From assembly GCA_038210415.1 (NCBI GenBank), contig JBBQWS010000007.1, forward strand, positions 1 through 64,000: 64,000 nucleotides of DNA. Direction: 5' to 3'. The stretch is from JBBQWS01 sp038210415 (lineage in GTDB: Bacteria > Actinomycetota > Actinomycetes > Prado026). This document shows, piece by piece, positions 8,703 to 17,654 of this stretch (position 1 is its first letter; every line of letters starts with the position of its first letter). Position numbers and translations under genes: made by a program. Under the pieces are notes generated by a model. That model had not been told where the DNA came from. It was given only the letters and a program-made list of their open reading frames with translations, and did no database searches.

Positions 8703-10127
8703 TCAGAGCCCTGCTACGGCCTTCAGCCGTCCGGTCTCGACTGCCGCAAGCAGCGCGGCGTAGTCGCGCTCGTTCTGGTCGGCGTACGAGGCGGAGAAGT
8801 CGGCGATGGATTCGTCGAAGGTGTCCTTGCCCCCGAGATAGGCGGCGATCGCGACCCGGTCCCCGGAGCGTGCGTGGGCCCGGGCCAAGGTCCAGCCGCA
8901 CAACCGGCCGTAGATCGCCATGCCACTTGGGAGCATCTGCTCGACCTCGACCGAGCCCTTCCAGTCGCGCAGCTGCCGGATGTAGTAGTCGCGGTCTACC
9001 CCGTCGACGCCCGAGGTGCGCTGCCAGCCGAGGAAGATGTCGCTGGCGGCCTGCATGAGGCGTTGCCCGGCCACGACCCGCTGGGCGTGGTTCTTGAACT
9101 GGCTGGGCGCGGTGAACTCCTCCAGCACGGAGGCCTGTGCCTCCTTGGCTTGCAGGAACATCGGGTCGGCGCCGTCCACCCCCTCCATCAGCAGGATCCA
9201 GGCTCGGCTGCCGACACTGCCGACTCCGACGACTTTGCGAGCCATCTGCACGAGCCTGAACTGCTCCAGCAGGTGGCGACGGTCGAGCTGCAGTGTGCGC
9301 CGGTAGGCCCTCAGCAGTAGCAGGATCTCGTCGTGGAGCTCCTTGGCGTCGCGTTCGGGGAGCAGCTCCTCGATCGGGACGATCAACGGGGGGTCAGCGA
9401 CGATCCTGGGTCGGCCGTCGACCGTCGTGGTCATCTTGGCGAACGCCTGGAGGTTGTCCCGGGTGCGCGCCTTGGCCAGTATCGCCGCAGTCCTCTTGCG
9501 GCCTCCCTGCGGGAGCAGTCCGCCCATCTCGACCAGCGCCTGGTCGATGTCCAGGTGGGCGTACCAGACGGCGAGGTTGGCCTGCTTGGCGAACCCTCGC
9601 ATCGCCTCGCGGTAGCCGCGTGAGGCAGCCAAACAGACCGTGCGACGGTCCTTCGCCTTGTAGCCGTTACCGCGCCCGGCGATCTCGAGGCTGGCGGCCA
9701 GTCGCTTGACGTCCCACTCGAACGGTCCGGGGTGGGTCTCGTCGAAGTCGTTGGCATCGAACATCAGGTGCCGCTCCGGCGAGGCGAAGACGCCGAAGTT
9801 CGACATGTGCGCGTCTCCGCAGAGCTGGGCGTTGAGGCCGGACCGACCGGTCGACGCGAGGTCGCTCGCCATGATCAGGGCGGCCCCGCGGTAGAAGGTG
9901 AACGGCGATACGCCCATGCGGCCGTAGCGGATCGGCACGAGCTCGGGCACGCGGCTGGCCGCCTGCCGTTCGAGCAGGCTGATCGGGTCGACGCGTCCCT
10001 CGGGGAACGGCACCGCCGCGTGGTCGGCCAACGGGCTGGTCAGCCGAGCCTGTTTGCCTCGCGCGACCCGCTGCTCGCGCGTGAGGTGCGGGATTCTCGC
10101 GGATGGCCGAATGGCTGGTTCGCTCAT
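8703..10127 (-). CDS. DUF2252 family protein
   Basis: 474 residues, full length for DUF2252. Family signatures: PIRYGRMGVSPFTFYRG, LCGDAHMSNFGVFASPER, FDANDFDETHPGPFEWDVKR and ARAHARSGD near the C-terminus. The GDAHxxNFG and NDFDE motifs resemble the catalytic and metal-binding positions of aminoglycoside-phosphotransferase-like kinases, so a kinase-related fold is likely, but no reaction has been assigned. It lies directly downstream of the YihY gene with only a 9-bp gap and is probably co-transcribed. Confidence 0.88.
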   Translation of the reverse strand: MSEPAIRPSARIPHLTREQRVARGKQARLTSPLADHAAVPFPEGRVDPISLLERQAASRVPELVPIRYGRMGVSPFTFYRGAALIMASDLASTGRSGLNAQLCGDAHMSNFGVFASPERHLMFDANDFDETHPGPFEWDVKRLAASLEIAGRGNGYKAKDRRTVCLAASRGYREAMRGFAKQANLAVWYAHLDIDQALVEMGGLLPQGGRKRTAAILAKARTRDNLQAFAKMTTTVDGRPRIVADPPLIVPIEELLPERDAKELHDEILLLLRAYRRTLQLDRRHLLEQFRLVQMARKVVGVGSVGSRAWILLMEGVDGADPMFLQAKEAQASVLEEFTAPSQFKNHAQRVVAGQRLMQAASDIFLGWQRTSGVDGVDRDYYIRQLRDWKGSVEVEQMLPSGMAIYGRLCGWTLARAHARSGDRVAIAAYLGGKDTFDESIADFSASYADQNERDYAALLAAVETGRLKAVAGL

Positions 10128-10136
10128 TGCAGCAGA

Positions 10137-11114
10137 CTAGCTTCGGCCAGCCGGGTCGGCGTCGTCGTCGCTGCGGACCCCGAGGGCGTCGATCAGGCGA
10201 AGCCGTCTTGTCGGGCCCGGCAGCGCCGGCCGTGCCCCCGGGACCAGGGGGTCGTGCGCGGGTCCGCGCAGCCAGCGCGACAGCGGGCCGTGCCCCTCGA
10301 CGAGAACCGGCCCAAGGGCCGCGGAGACGACGATGACGAACGAGGCCCCCACGAACCAAGAGACGAGCGAGAGAGCCACGCCGAAGAAGCCGAACTGGGC
10401 TTGGTTGCCCGCCACCGCGCCGGGCATCCACAGGTGTGACGTCAGGACGTAGCCGGACATCGCTCCGGCTGCGACCAGCGCGCCGGGCAGGAGCGGGCGC
10501 CAGCAAACCTCGCCTCGAAGCATGGTGTGCGCGGTCCACCACCAGGTGGCGGCGGCGGTGATCAGACCCAGCACGAGTCGCAGCAGGGTGCCGGGACCAC
10601 CGGTGAGCAACCGCGCTACGAACCCGTTGACCGCGAAGAAGGCGAGGGTGCCGGCGAGCCAGGTGAGACCGCGCCCTTGGTTGCGGAGCCCACCACCCGG
10701 TGGGCGCCGCCAAGCCCGTAGGTAGACCCGCTGCAGGGCGGTCGTGAAGGAAGTGGCGTAGAAGAACAGCAGGACCACGCCCAGAACACCGGTGGCTGCC
10801 CGCGTCTGGCCGGCTGTGGCGAACGCCCCGGAGACGACGGCCAGCCCCTCGCCGGCGAGGCCGAACCGGTTGACGAGCGACGCGAGGATCGACTGCCGAA
10901 CCGAGGCCGGCAAGAACGCCGAGACCCCGAGCACGAACGGGAAGAACGCCACGAAGAGCTTTGCTGCCAGGGCCACCGACCGGTCGATGAACTCGAGCTC
11001 GAGGACCCGGCTGTACCACTGGCCGGGGATCGACTCGTCGATCCGTTCGACGTGCGGCTCGGCCCACTGCTTGGCCGCAGCAAGCTTGTCGGCCGCCGCA
11101 GTGCTCTTCGTCAT
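10137..11114 (-). CDS. YihY/BrkB family inner-membrane protein
   Basis: 325 residues with six hydrophobic segments. YihY features: FIDRSVALAAKLFVAFFPFVLGVSAF, VLGVVLLFFYATSFTTALQRVYLRAW, and WTAHTMLRGEVCWRPLLPGALVAA. The family was once called ribonuclease BN, but its members are membrane proteins of uncertain, perhaps transport, function. The ATG at 11114 has GGAGGGG directly upstream; the upstream in-frame start would add 22 unconserved residues. It precedes the DUF2252 gene on the same strand. Confidence 0.87.
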   Translation of the reverse strand: MTKSTAAADKLAAAKQWAEPHVERIDESIPGQWYSRVLELEFIDRSVALAAKLFVAFFPFVLGVSAFLPASVRQSILASLVNRFGLAGEGLAVVSGAFATAGQTRAATGVLGVVLLFFYATSFTTALQRVYLRAWRRPPGGGLRNQGRGLTWLAGTLAFFAVNGFVARLLTGGPGTLLRLVLGLITAAATWWWTAHTMLRGEVCWRPLLPGALVAAGAMSGYVLTSHLWMPGAVAGNQAQFGFFGVALSLVSWFVGASFVIVVSAALGPVLVEGHGPLSRWLRGPAHDPLVPGARPALPGPTRRLRLIDALGVRSDDDADPAGRS

Positions 11115-11185
11115 CACCCCTCCGGCTCCGTCGTCCTCAGCAAAGAACGTACTGCCGCTGAGAAGGCTCGCGCCCCTCAACGGGA

Positions 11186-13132
11186 TCAGACCGAGTCAGG
11201 GGCGACGCGCTCGCTGGGGACCGGACGTCGTGAAGGCTCGTGCAGGAGCCAGACGGGGTTGGTGAACGAGACGCGCTTTCCGGTCCCGCTGATGACCGCG
11301 CATCGCACGAAGGTTGATGCAGTGGTGTCGATCTGCAGGGTGGCGACACCGACGGCGAAGGCGGCCGCGGGAAGGGTCGCGATGACGCGCGAGCCAGGAT
11401 CGGGATCCCTCGTGCCGGCGTAGTCGACCGTGCCCTGGACGACCTCCACGGAGGAACCTGCAGGCAACCCGAGGGCCGTGACTTGCAGCGTGCGCATGGC
11501 CAGCTCTGGGCGAACGGACACCGACCCCATCGGAGCGACCCCGTCGATGATGAGGTCGAGGGCCGCCGCCCCCGCGCCAAGCTCGCCGCAGTAGATGCGG
11601 CCCGAGCGCAGCGACGCGCTCAGATCCCCTTCGGCAGCCGAGTTGGCCCAGGCGGATGTGATGAACCGGTTGGGGTTCTTGAGCCACTGCTTGACCCCGC
11701 CGGTGTGGTCGTCGCTGACACCCGTCGCTGTGAGATAGAACCCGTTGCGCCACAGGCAGTCGCCGAGGGCGAGGTGGGTCTCGAGGGTCGCTCCGCCGCG
11801 TTGGCGGTAGCCGAGCTCGATGATGTCGACGTTGCAGACGTTCGCGGCAAGGAGCTTGGCGAACAGCGTCCGCCTCAGCGCGGTCTGGTCAGGAACGAGG
11901 CGACCTGGGCTCTCGGCAGGACCGAACGGGTGGTTGAGGGAGCTCAGTCCCCCGCTCGCGTGCACGAGGTCGGACAGGTACGTGGCGAACGGCAGGTTTC
12001 CCGCGTTGCCCCAGACGTTGGGGTACTGGTTGTAGTCGTACAGGCTCAGGTCGCCGCCGAAGAGGTTCACGTGCTGGTCGAAGTAGGAGGCCTCCTGGGC
12101 GGCGAGCTGGACGATCTGCGGGAACAGCGGCGAGTACGCCGTGATCAGCCCCGCCTGCACCGCCAGCGGCTGCTGTCCGGCTGAAGCGTTGCGCGCAAAC
12201 ACCAAGTGGTCGAAGTAGCCCTCGGCTGTCGCTCCGTTGCGCGCGGATGCACCCAGCCAGAGGTCGAACAACCCGTTGTCGCCCGGTGCCACGAGATCCG
12301 GCCACAGGGCCGCGACGTCGGCCGCAGGGTCGAGGACCACGGTCTGGTACTGCCCCGGTGTCACGTGGACGTCGACAACGCCGAGCAGGGACGACGTCCC
12401 ATCCAGACGGTGACCGGACGGGGTCGTGCTCAGGCGGTAGGAGAGCTGGTACTGCCCGGCCGGTCGACCTCCGACCGCCGGCCGCTGGGACAGGCTGACG
12501 AGTACCTCGAGCCAACCGTCGGGACCGACGGACGACGGGAAGACGTCGACGCTCAACGTCTGTCCGGTGATGTTCGACCGCTGGTTGAACCGCGCCTGGC
12601 CGGCGTTCGCGTAGTACCGGTACGACGCTGGGGCCGTGGCCGCGACACACAGCGCGTGCAGGGCCCCCGGGCTTCCGGTGTCGTTGATCGACACCGGCGA
12701 GGTCACGATCCCACCGGCGACGGCGGTCGGGTTCCCCGCGATCTGTGGTTGCCACAGCCAGGGCCGCCCCGCCTCCGACTCCTGCGTGAGGCTGTCGAAG
12801 TGGACGACCAGGCGGTACGCGTGGGCGGACATCCGCCAGTCGTGCTCGGTCCACCAGAGCACGTCGACGTTGTTGGCGGCGGCTTCCGACAGCTGTGCGT
12901 GCATGCTGCCCTTGCCTTCGCTGAAGGAGGCGTGGATGTGCATGGCCATCGCGTAGTCACGAAAGCCGACGAGGGGCCGCTGCGCTGTCGCTGGGAAGGC
13001 GATGGCCCGGTCGCGCAGGAGCGGGATCCCGACGAACCCGGCTGCTACCAGCCCGGATCGGCTGAGGAACCGGCGTCGCGTGAGGCGTGGGTCGAACGAG
13101 CTCATCGGGCTGCGGCGGTGATCGGAATGCAT
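11186..13132 (-). CDS. Tat-exported PHP-domain protein (CehA/McbA-like metallohydrolase)
   Basis: 648 residues. A twin-arginine signal (LTRRRFLSRSGLVAAGFVGI) lies about 18 residues in, so export in folded form is expected. The following PHP domain has the metal-binding elements HIHASFSEGKGS, WWTEHDWRMS, LNHPFGP and GVSDDHTGG spread between residues ~65 and 510, interrupted by a long beta-rich insert; the C-terminal part looks like a beta-sandwich. The ATG at 13132 has AGGGGA about eight bases upstream; another ATG 27 bases downstream also keeps the Tat motif. Related proteins are phosphoesterases or hydrolases of unknown substrate. A single-gene unit, so its substrate cannot be inferred. Confidence 0.82.
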   Translation of the reverse strand: MHSDHRRSPMSSFDPRLTRRRFLSRSGLVAAGFVGIPLLRDRAIAFPATAQRPLVGFRDYAMAMHIHASFSEGKGSMHAQLSEAAANNVDVLWWTEHDWRMSAHAYRLVVHFDSLTQESEAGRPWLWQPQIAGNPTAVAGGIVTSPVSINDTGSPGALHALCVAATAPASYRYYANAGQARFNQRSNITGQTLSVDVFPSSVGPDGWLEVLVSLSQRPAVGGRPAGQYQLSYRLSTTPSGHRLDGTSSLLGVVDVHVTPGQYQTVVLDPAADVAALWPDLVAPGDNGLFDLWLGASARNGATAEGYFDHLVFARNASAGQQPLAVQAGLITAYSPLFPQIVQLAAQEASYFDQHVNLFGGDLSLYDYNQYPNVWGNAGNLPFATYLSDLVHASGGLSSLNHPFGPAESPGRLVPDQTALRRTLFAKLLAANVCNVDIIELGYRQRGGATLETHLALGDCLWRNGFYLTATGVSDDHTGGVKQWLKNPNRFITSAWANSAAEGDLSASLRSGRIYCGELGAGAAALDLIIDGVAPMGSVSVRPELAMRTLQVTALGLPAGSSVEVVQGTVDYAGTRDPDPGSRVIATLPAAAFAVGVATLQIDTTASTFVRCAVISGTGKRVSFTNPVWLLHEPSRRPVPSERVAPDSV

Positions 13133-13245
13133 GACACGTCCCCTGACGAACCAGCGCCACACGTCCGTCGTCCCGGCACCCCCCCGGGCGGACCCGCGTC
13201 TCGAACCTAGCGCCGTGCCGACGACCGCGTGGTCCCTTGCCGTTG

Positions 13246-13275
13246 TTGAACGTTCAATGAAAGTGAGGTACGGTG
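13246..13275 (+). promoter_or_regulatory. Promoter with operator O1 for the DODA-marR operon
   Basis: TTGAACGTTCAA (13246-13257) is a perfect 12-bp palindrome of the type bound by MarR regulators. Its left half, TTGAAC, can serve as a -35 box, with TACGGT at 13270-13275 as the -10 box 18 bases downstream. A repressor bound here would block RNA polymerase. Confidence 0.7.
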
Positions 13276-13283
13276 GTCTTCAT

Positions 13284-13295
13284 TGAGCCTTCAAG
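13284..13295 (+). promoter_or_regulatory. Second operator-like palindrome O2, just before the DODA start
   Basis: TTGAGCCTTCAA is the O1 sequence with the palindrome imperfect at one position per arm. It lies 38 bp downstream of O1, centre to centre, and runs into the AAGGAG ribosome site of the dioxygenase gene. Two sites suggest cooperative or roadblock repression by the MarR protein encoded in the operon. Confidence 0.6.
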
Positions 13296-13303
13296 GAGTT
13301 GCG

Positions 13304-14194
13304 ATGAGCTTCCAGCCTGTGTCGACCGGCCGTCCGGTCCACCCTTACGAGACCTTTCTCGCGACCGCAACATCCGCGACCCGGGCGCAGCGGCTCTGGA
13401 CGCCTGAGGACGGTCCGCTGCCCGCGATCTACCTCGGCCACGGCGCCCCGCCTCTGCTCGAGGACCCGCTCTGGATGAGCCAGTTGTTCGCCTGGACCCT
13501 GTCGATGCCCAAGCCGAGGAACGTCCTGATCGTCAGCGCCCACTGGGAGTCGGCGCCGCTGAGCCTGTCGGGCACGGAGCAGGGAACCCCGCTCGTCTAC
13601 GACTTCGGCGGATTCGCGGCCCAGTACTACCAGATGACGTATGCCTCGCCGGACTCCAGCGAGCTCGCCGCCCGAGTGACGGCGGCGATGCCTGACTCCG
13701 AGCCCGTGCACGAGCACCGAAACCGTGGGCTCGACCATGGCGCGTGGGTGCCGCTGAAGGTGATGTACCCCGAAGCTGACGTGCCCGTGCTGCAGCTGAG
13801 CCTGCCGACGCACGACCCCGCCCGGCTGCTCGAGCTCGGCCGGCGCCTGCACGACCTGCGGGCCGAAGGGACGCTCGTCGTCGGATCCGGCTTCCTCACC
13901 CACGGCCTGCCGTTCCTCACCCGTGAGCACTTCGGGATCGCCGACGCGACGCCACCGGGCTGGTCCGCCGAGTTCGACGCCTGGGCCGCCGAGGCTCTCG
14001 ATCGAGGTGACGTCGACACTCTTGCGTCGTTCCGCAGCGAGGCTCCGGGAATGCCGTACGCGCACCCCACGGTCGAGCACTTCTCGCCGCTGTTCGTCAC
14101 CCTCGGTGCCGCTCAGGAGCCCGACGCCCCGGTGGGGGCTGCGGTCGAAGGCTTCTGGATGGGTCTGTCCAAGCGCTCGTTCCAGGTGGCTTGA
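13304..14194 (+). CDS. DODA-type extradiol ring-cleavage dioxygenase (YgiD/LigB fold)
   Basis: 296-residue metal-dependent enzyme of the class III extradiol / 4,5-DOPA dioxygenase family; cytosolic. Seen: AIYLGHGAPPLL with the first metal His, LIVSAHWES with the second, LDHGAWVPLKVMYPEADVPVLQLSL, GSGFLTHGL and the C-terminal HFSPLFVTLGAA. The ATG is preceded by AAGGAG; an in-frame TTG 21 bases earlier is not needed. It overlaps the end region of a marR gene and sits behind two TTGAA-type palindromes. Adjacent MarR regulators of this kind often sense quinones or aromatic compounds, so a role in removing catechols or quinones is likely (inference). Substrate unknown. Confidence 0.9.
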   Translation: MSFQPVSTGRPVHPYETFLATATSATRAQRLWTPEDGPLPAIYLGHGAPPLLEDPLWMSQLFAWTLSMPKPRNVLIVSAHWESAPLSLSGTEQGTPLVYDFGGFAAQYYQMTYASPDSSELAARVTAAMPDSEPVHEHRNRGLDHGAWVPLKVMYPEADVPVLQLSLPTHDPARLLELGRRLHDLRAEGTLVVGSGFLTHGLPFLTREHFGIADATPPGWSAEFDAWAAEALDRGDVDTLASFRSEAPGMPYAHPTVEHFSPLFVTLGAAQEPDAPVGAAVEGFWMGLSKRSFQVA

Positions 14195-14199
14195 CCGTG

Positions 14200-14682
14200 A
14201 TGTCCGACGGAGCTGTGCGAGCCGAGCCGAAGTGGCTGACGGACGCCGAGCAGCAGGTCTGGCGGGCCTTCGTCCCTCTGCTGCACCAGCTGCCGGCTGC
14301 GCTCGACCGGCAGCTGCAGGCCGACGCGGGGATCCCGCACGCTTACTACATGATCCTGGCGATGCTGTCCGAGGCGCCGGGCCGCTCCCTACGCATGAGC
14401 GAGCTTGCTGACATCACCGCGACCTCCCAGAGCCGGCTCTCGCATGCCGTGGCTCGGCTGGAGGAGCAGGGCTGGGTCGAGCGCCAGCCGTGCCCGACCG
14501 ACAAGCGCGGACAGCTCGCGCACCTGACTGCTCCTGGTCTGCGAAAGCTGGCCGAGCTCGCTCCTGGGCACGTCGCCGAGGTGCGGCGGCTGGTCTTCGA
14601 CGGGCTGACTCCGGCGCAGCAGTCGCAGCTTCGTCAGATCGCTGTCGCCGTCACGGGGCAGATCGAGGGCTGCCCCGGCTGA
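14200..14682 (+). CDS. MarR-family regulator of the dioxygenase operon
   Basis: 160-residue winged-helix regulator. Helix-turn-helix and wing: RMSELADITATSQSRLSHAVARLEE and VERQPCPTDKRGQLAHLT. It begins within 6 bp of the dioxygenase stop, so the two genes are translated from one message; AGGTGG lies upstream. A GTG one codon earlier (14197) is an equally possible start. The two TTGAA-type palindromes upstream of the operon are the expected sites for autoregulation. The pairing of MarR and DODA dioxygenase with such operators is seen directly here; ligand identity is unknown. Confidence 0.9.
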   Translation: MSDGAVRAEPKWLTDAEQQVWRAFVPLLHQLPAALDRQLQADAGIPHAYYMILAMLSEAPGRSLRMSELADITATSQSRLSHAVARLEEQGWVERQPCPTDKRGQLAHLTAPGLRKLAELAPGHVAEVRRLVFDGLTPAQQSQLRQIAVAVTGQIEGCPG

Positions 14683-14702
14683 CCCGACCGTGGCCGCTGG
14701 CG

Positions 14703-16019
14703 TCACTCCGTGGTGGCATCGTCCCCCGCTGGGTCGTCGCCCGGGAGGAGCAAGGTGAAGGTCGTGCCGGGCCGGGTGCGAGCCAGCAGCAGCCGCCCGC
14801 CCTGAGACTGAGCGAGGTCCTGGGCGAGCGCCAGGCCGATCCCGTGCCCGTCACCGCCGGACCAGCCCCGCTCGAAGACCCGTTCGTCGTCGATCACCGG
14901 CCCGCCCTGGTCGTGTACGTCGATGGCCAGGACGTCCGTGCTGTTCCTCGCGACGACCTCGACCACGCCGGCGCCGTGCTGCAGGGCGTTGTCGAGCAGG
15001 ACGTCGAGGATGTGCCGCACCGCGGCCAGCGAGCAGCTCGATGCGGGAGCGCCCGGCTCGACGACGAGTCTGAGCCCGCGTCCTGCGCCGGCGAGCGGCT
15101 CGCGCCAGCGCCGGCCGACGTCGTCCAGCAGCCCGCCCGGGTCGAGCGGACCCGATTCGTTTGGTGCGGTGCGCGGAGAACGGGCCAGCCGCAACAGGTC
15201 GGTGATGGTCTGCTCGAGCTCGTCGGTCGAGGCGATCGCTTCGCGCGCGGACGCCCTGAGCTCGCCCGCTGTCCCGTCGAGCGTGCTCTCCAGTCCCAGC
15301 CGGATGGCGGTCAGCGGCGTGCGCAGCTGGTGGGAAGCGTTGCTCGCGAACGCGCGTTCGCGATAGACCAGCTCACCAAGGCGCACTGCGGTCTGGTCCA
15401 GCGCCGTCCCTGTCCGGTCGATTTCCGTCAGCCCACTCGGTGAGGTGCGCACCGAGAAGTCGCCGTCGCCGAGCGTGTGGGCGGTCTCGGCGAGCCGTTC
15501 CAACGGCTGGTTGAGCAGCCGGGCCTGCCGTCGGGCCACGAGGACAGAGACGAGCACTGCGAAGCAGGCAAGAACGAGCATCGCCACCCAGGCCAGGAGG
15601 GTGCGGTGCCACACGTTGGACGACGGTGTGGTCGCGGTGACCACTCCGATGACGGGTCCGCCCGCCGTGACCGGAACCGCGACCACGAGCTGACCGCCCT
15701 GCTCTGACTGGACGACGTGACCCGACAGTGCACCGATGATCGCCCCCGCCCCGGCTGCCGACCCGGTGCCCGCCGCGACGGTCCGGTCGGAGCGGTACAA
15801 GGCGAGGGTGATGTCAGGCCCCGATGCGGGGAGTCGGACGTCGTCCCGGGTGGCGAATCCTGGGTCGACACCGGCGACGGCCCGCAGCGCAGCCCGCTCC
15901 AGCTCGCTCTGCTCCTCCGCCACGAAGAGCAGCCGCACTGCGAACGCGAGCGGCAGCGCGAACAGGACGATCGCCACGACTGTGGCGCTCACGGCCACGC
16001 CCAGGATCCGTCGCCTCAC
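14703..16019 (-). CDS. Sensor histidine kinase (HAMP, HisKA, HATPase_c)
   Basis: 438 residues. Membrane helices lie at about 5-31 and 140-162, enclosing an extracytoplasmic sensor of about 105 residues. Then come HAMP (to ~215), the phosphoacceptor His230 in SNASHQLRTPL, and an ATPase domain with DVLLDNALQHG, DQGG and GHGIGLALAQ. It overlaps the response regulator gene by 4 nt, so the pair forms one transcript. The signal is unknown; no clear target gene adjoins. It is not the phosphate sensor PhoR by any feature I can see. Confidence 0.93.
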   Translation of the reverse strand: MRRRILGVAVSATVVAIVLFALPLAFAVRLLFVAEEQSELERAALRAVAGVDPGFATRDDVRLPASGPDITLALYRSDRTVAAGTGSAAGAGAIIGALSGHVVQSEQGGQLVVAVPVTAGGPVIGVVTATTPSSNVWHRTLLAWVAMLVLACFAVLVSVLVARRQARLLNQPLERLAETAHTLGDGDFSVRTSPSGLTEIDRTGTALDQTAVRLGELVYRERAFASNASHQLRTPLTAIRLGLESTLDGTAGELRASAREAIASTDELEQTITDLLRLARSPRTAPNESGPLDPGGLLDDVGRRWREPLAGAGRGLRLVVEPGAPASSCSLAAVRHILDVLLDNALQHGAGVVEVVARNSTDVLAIDVHDQGGPVIDDERVFERGWSGGDGHGIGLALAQDLAQSQGGRLLLARTRPGTTFTLLLPGDDPAGDDATTE

Positions 16020-16717
16020 TGGCGCTCCAGCCGGTACCCGTGGCCGCGCAGGGTTGTGATCGTGGGGACGGGCCGCGCCGACGCCGCAGAGGCTGCCTCA
16101 AGCTTGCGCCGCACCGCCGCGACGTGGACGTCCAGTGTCTTCGTGGAGCCGAACCAGTTCTCGTCCCACACGTCGCCCATGAGGGTCTCGCGGCGAAGCG
16201 CCGTACCCGCGTCCGACGCGAGCCGGAACAACAACTCGAACTCCTTGGAGCGCAACGGCACCTCCACGTCGCCGACGTAGACCCTGCGGGCAGCCGGCTC
16301 GATCCGCAGGTCGCCGACGCTGATCGGGTCGTCGCCCTCGCCCGTGGCCGGCGTCGTGTTGCGGCGCAGGTGCGCGCGGATCCGGGCCTGCAGCTCGACC
16401 AGCCGGAACGGTTTGGTGAGGTAGTCGTCGGCCCCGCTCTCCAGCCCGGCGACGACGTCCATCGCGTTGCGGCGGGCGGTCAGCATCACGATGACGGTCG
16501 ACGGTTGCAGCAGCCGGAGCTCGCGGCACACCGCGACGCCGTCGAGGTCTGGCAGGCCGAGGTCGAGCAGGATCAGGTCGATCGGCTGTCCCGCCGCCTC
16601 GGCGATCGCACCTCGTCCGGTGCGCTGTCGAAGGATGTCGTAGCCACCCGTGCGGAGTCCCGACTCGAGCAGCCGCCCGATCCTGTCGTCGTCCTCCACG
16701 ACCATGAGCAGAGCCAC
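16016..16717 (-). CDS. OmpR/PhoB-type response regulator
   Basis: 233 residues. The receiver domain has the acidic pair at residues 9-11, phosphoacceptor Asp52 (LILLDLGLP), Thr80 and Lys102 (YLTKPF). The winged-helix output domain occupies about 135-232, with LRSKEFELLFRLA and TLDVHVAAVRRKLE ending in RGHGYRLE. It is first in a two-gene operon with the kinase, with 4-nt overlap. Start is GTG with CGAGG just upstream. Its target genes are unknown. Confidence 0.94.
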   Translation of the reverse strand: MALLMVVEDDDRIGRLLESGLRTGGYDILRQRTGRGAIAEAAGQPIDLILLDLGLPDLDGVAVCRELRLLQPSTVIVMLTARRNAMDVVAGLESGADDYLTKPFRLVELQARIRAHLRRNTTPATGEGDDPISVGDLRIEPAARRVYVGDVEVPLRSKEFELLFRLASDAGTALRRETLMGDVWDENWFGSTKTLDVHVAAVRRKLEAASAASARPVPTITTLRGHGYRLERQ

Positions 16718-16735
16718 ACCTCGACAATAGTTCGG

Positions 16736-17650
16736 TCACCGCAGGAGAGCTCCCCAGGTGGCCGTCGTCGTCGCGCCCGGCTCGAGGCGGATCAGCCCGG
16801 TGCCGCTACGAAAGGCGTCGGCGGGGCAGGTCATCGGTTCGGCGGCCAACCCGTGGCGCCGGCGGTGCTCGCCCAGCGTGTCCCCGGTGAAGACCTGGAG
16901 CACCGAGTACGTGGCGTCGACCCACAGCGCTGCCGTGCGGCCGTCGCTGCCGGTGAGTCGGGCCCAGGCCCGGCCGTCCTCGTCGCGGACCAGGTCGGTG
17001 AAGGCGTCGTCCAGACGGGTCGCGCCGATCTGGCGGGCCACACGGAAGTCGAAGGCGGTTCCCGATACCGGTTCGGAGCCGGTGGGCAGCTGACGTGCCA
17101 GGTCCGTCGTGATGCGGGTCTCGGCGTCGAGGCGAAGGGTGCAGGCGTCGACGATGCCGGCCCCGGGTGAGAGGTACGGGTGTTGACCGCTGCCGTAGGG
17201 CAGCGTCCGGTCGCCCGCGTTGGTGGCCGTCGTGCGTACCGTCAACCCGTCGGCGCCGAGCTCGTAGCTGATCTCGGCGTCGAGGTCGAACGGGTACCCC
17301 GACATCGGGTGCAGCCGGGCCCCGACGACGATCCGGGCGGGCGAGCGGTCGCGGAGCTGCCAGGGACGCCACCGGAGCAGACCGTGGATCGCGTTGTGCA
17401 GTGACGGTTCCGACAGGGGGACCTGGTGCTCGACCCCGTCGAAGGCGTAGCGGCCGTCGCCGAGGCGGTTGGGCCAAGGGATCAGTGGAGCGCCGCGTCC
17501 GCCGTCGCACACGGCGTCGATGGCGTACGGGTCCAGCACCGGGCGGCCGCCGTCGGCGTACTCGCGGATGCCGCCACCTACCTCGACGACCGTGGCGCGC
17601 TGGGCCTCGAAGGTGATCTCGAACTGCTTACCCGACGGGGGCTGGGTCAT
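16736..17650 (-). CDS. Aldose 1-epimerase family protein (galactose mutarotase-like)
   Basis: 304 residues. Interconverts alpha and beta anomers of aldoses; cytosolic. Seen: PLIPWPNRLGDGRYAFDG (with the conserved PWPNR), LHNAIHGLLRWRPW with the catalytic-type His, GSGQHPYLSPG with the second His region, and ATYSVLQVFTGD near the C-terminus. It follows the pirin gene by 4 bp on the same strand and could share its transcript. The exact sugar is unknown. Confidence 0.9.
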   Translation of the reverse strand: MTQPPSGKQFEITFEAQRATVVEVGGGIREYADGGRPVLDPYAIDAVCDGGRGAPLIPWPNRLGDGRYAFDGVEHQVPLSEPSLHNAIHGLLRWRPWQLRDRSPARIVVGARLHPMSGYPFDLDAEISYELGADGLTVRTTATNAGDRTLPYGSGQHPYLSPGAGIVDACTLRLDAETRITTDLARQLPTGSEPVSGTAFDFRVARQIGATRLDDAFTDLVRDEDGRAWARLTGSDGRTAALWVDATYSVLQVFTGDTLGEHRRRHGLAAEPMTCPADAFRSGTGLIRLEPGATTTATWGALLR

Positions 17651-17654
17651 GCGC

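Noticed and set aside
14703..16717. PhoR-PhoP for the phosphate locus
   Set aside because: It is an ordinary OmpR-type pair 25 kb away, with nothing beyond family level to link it to phosphate.
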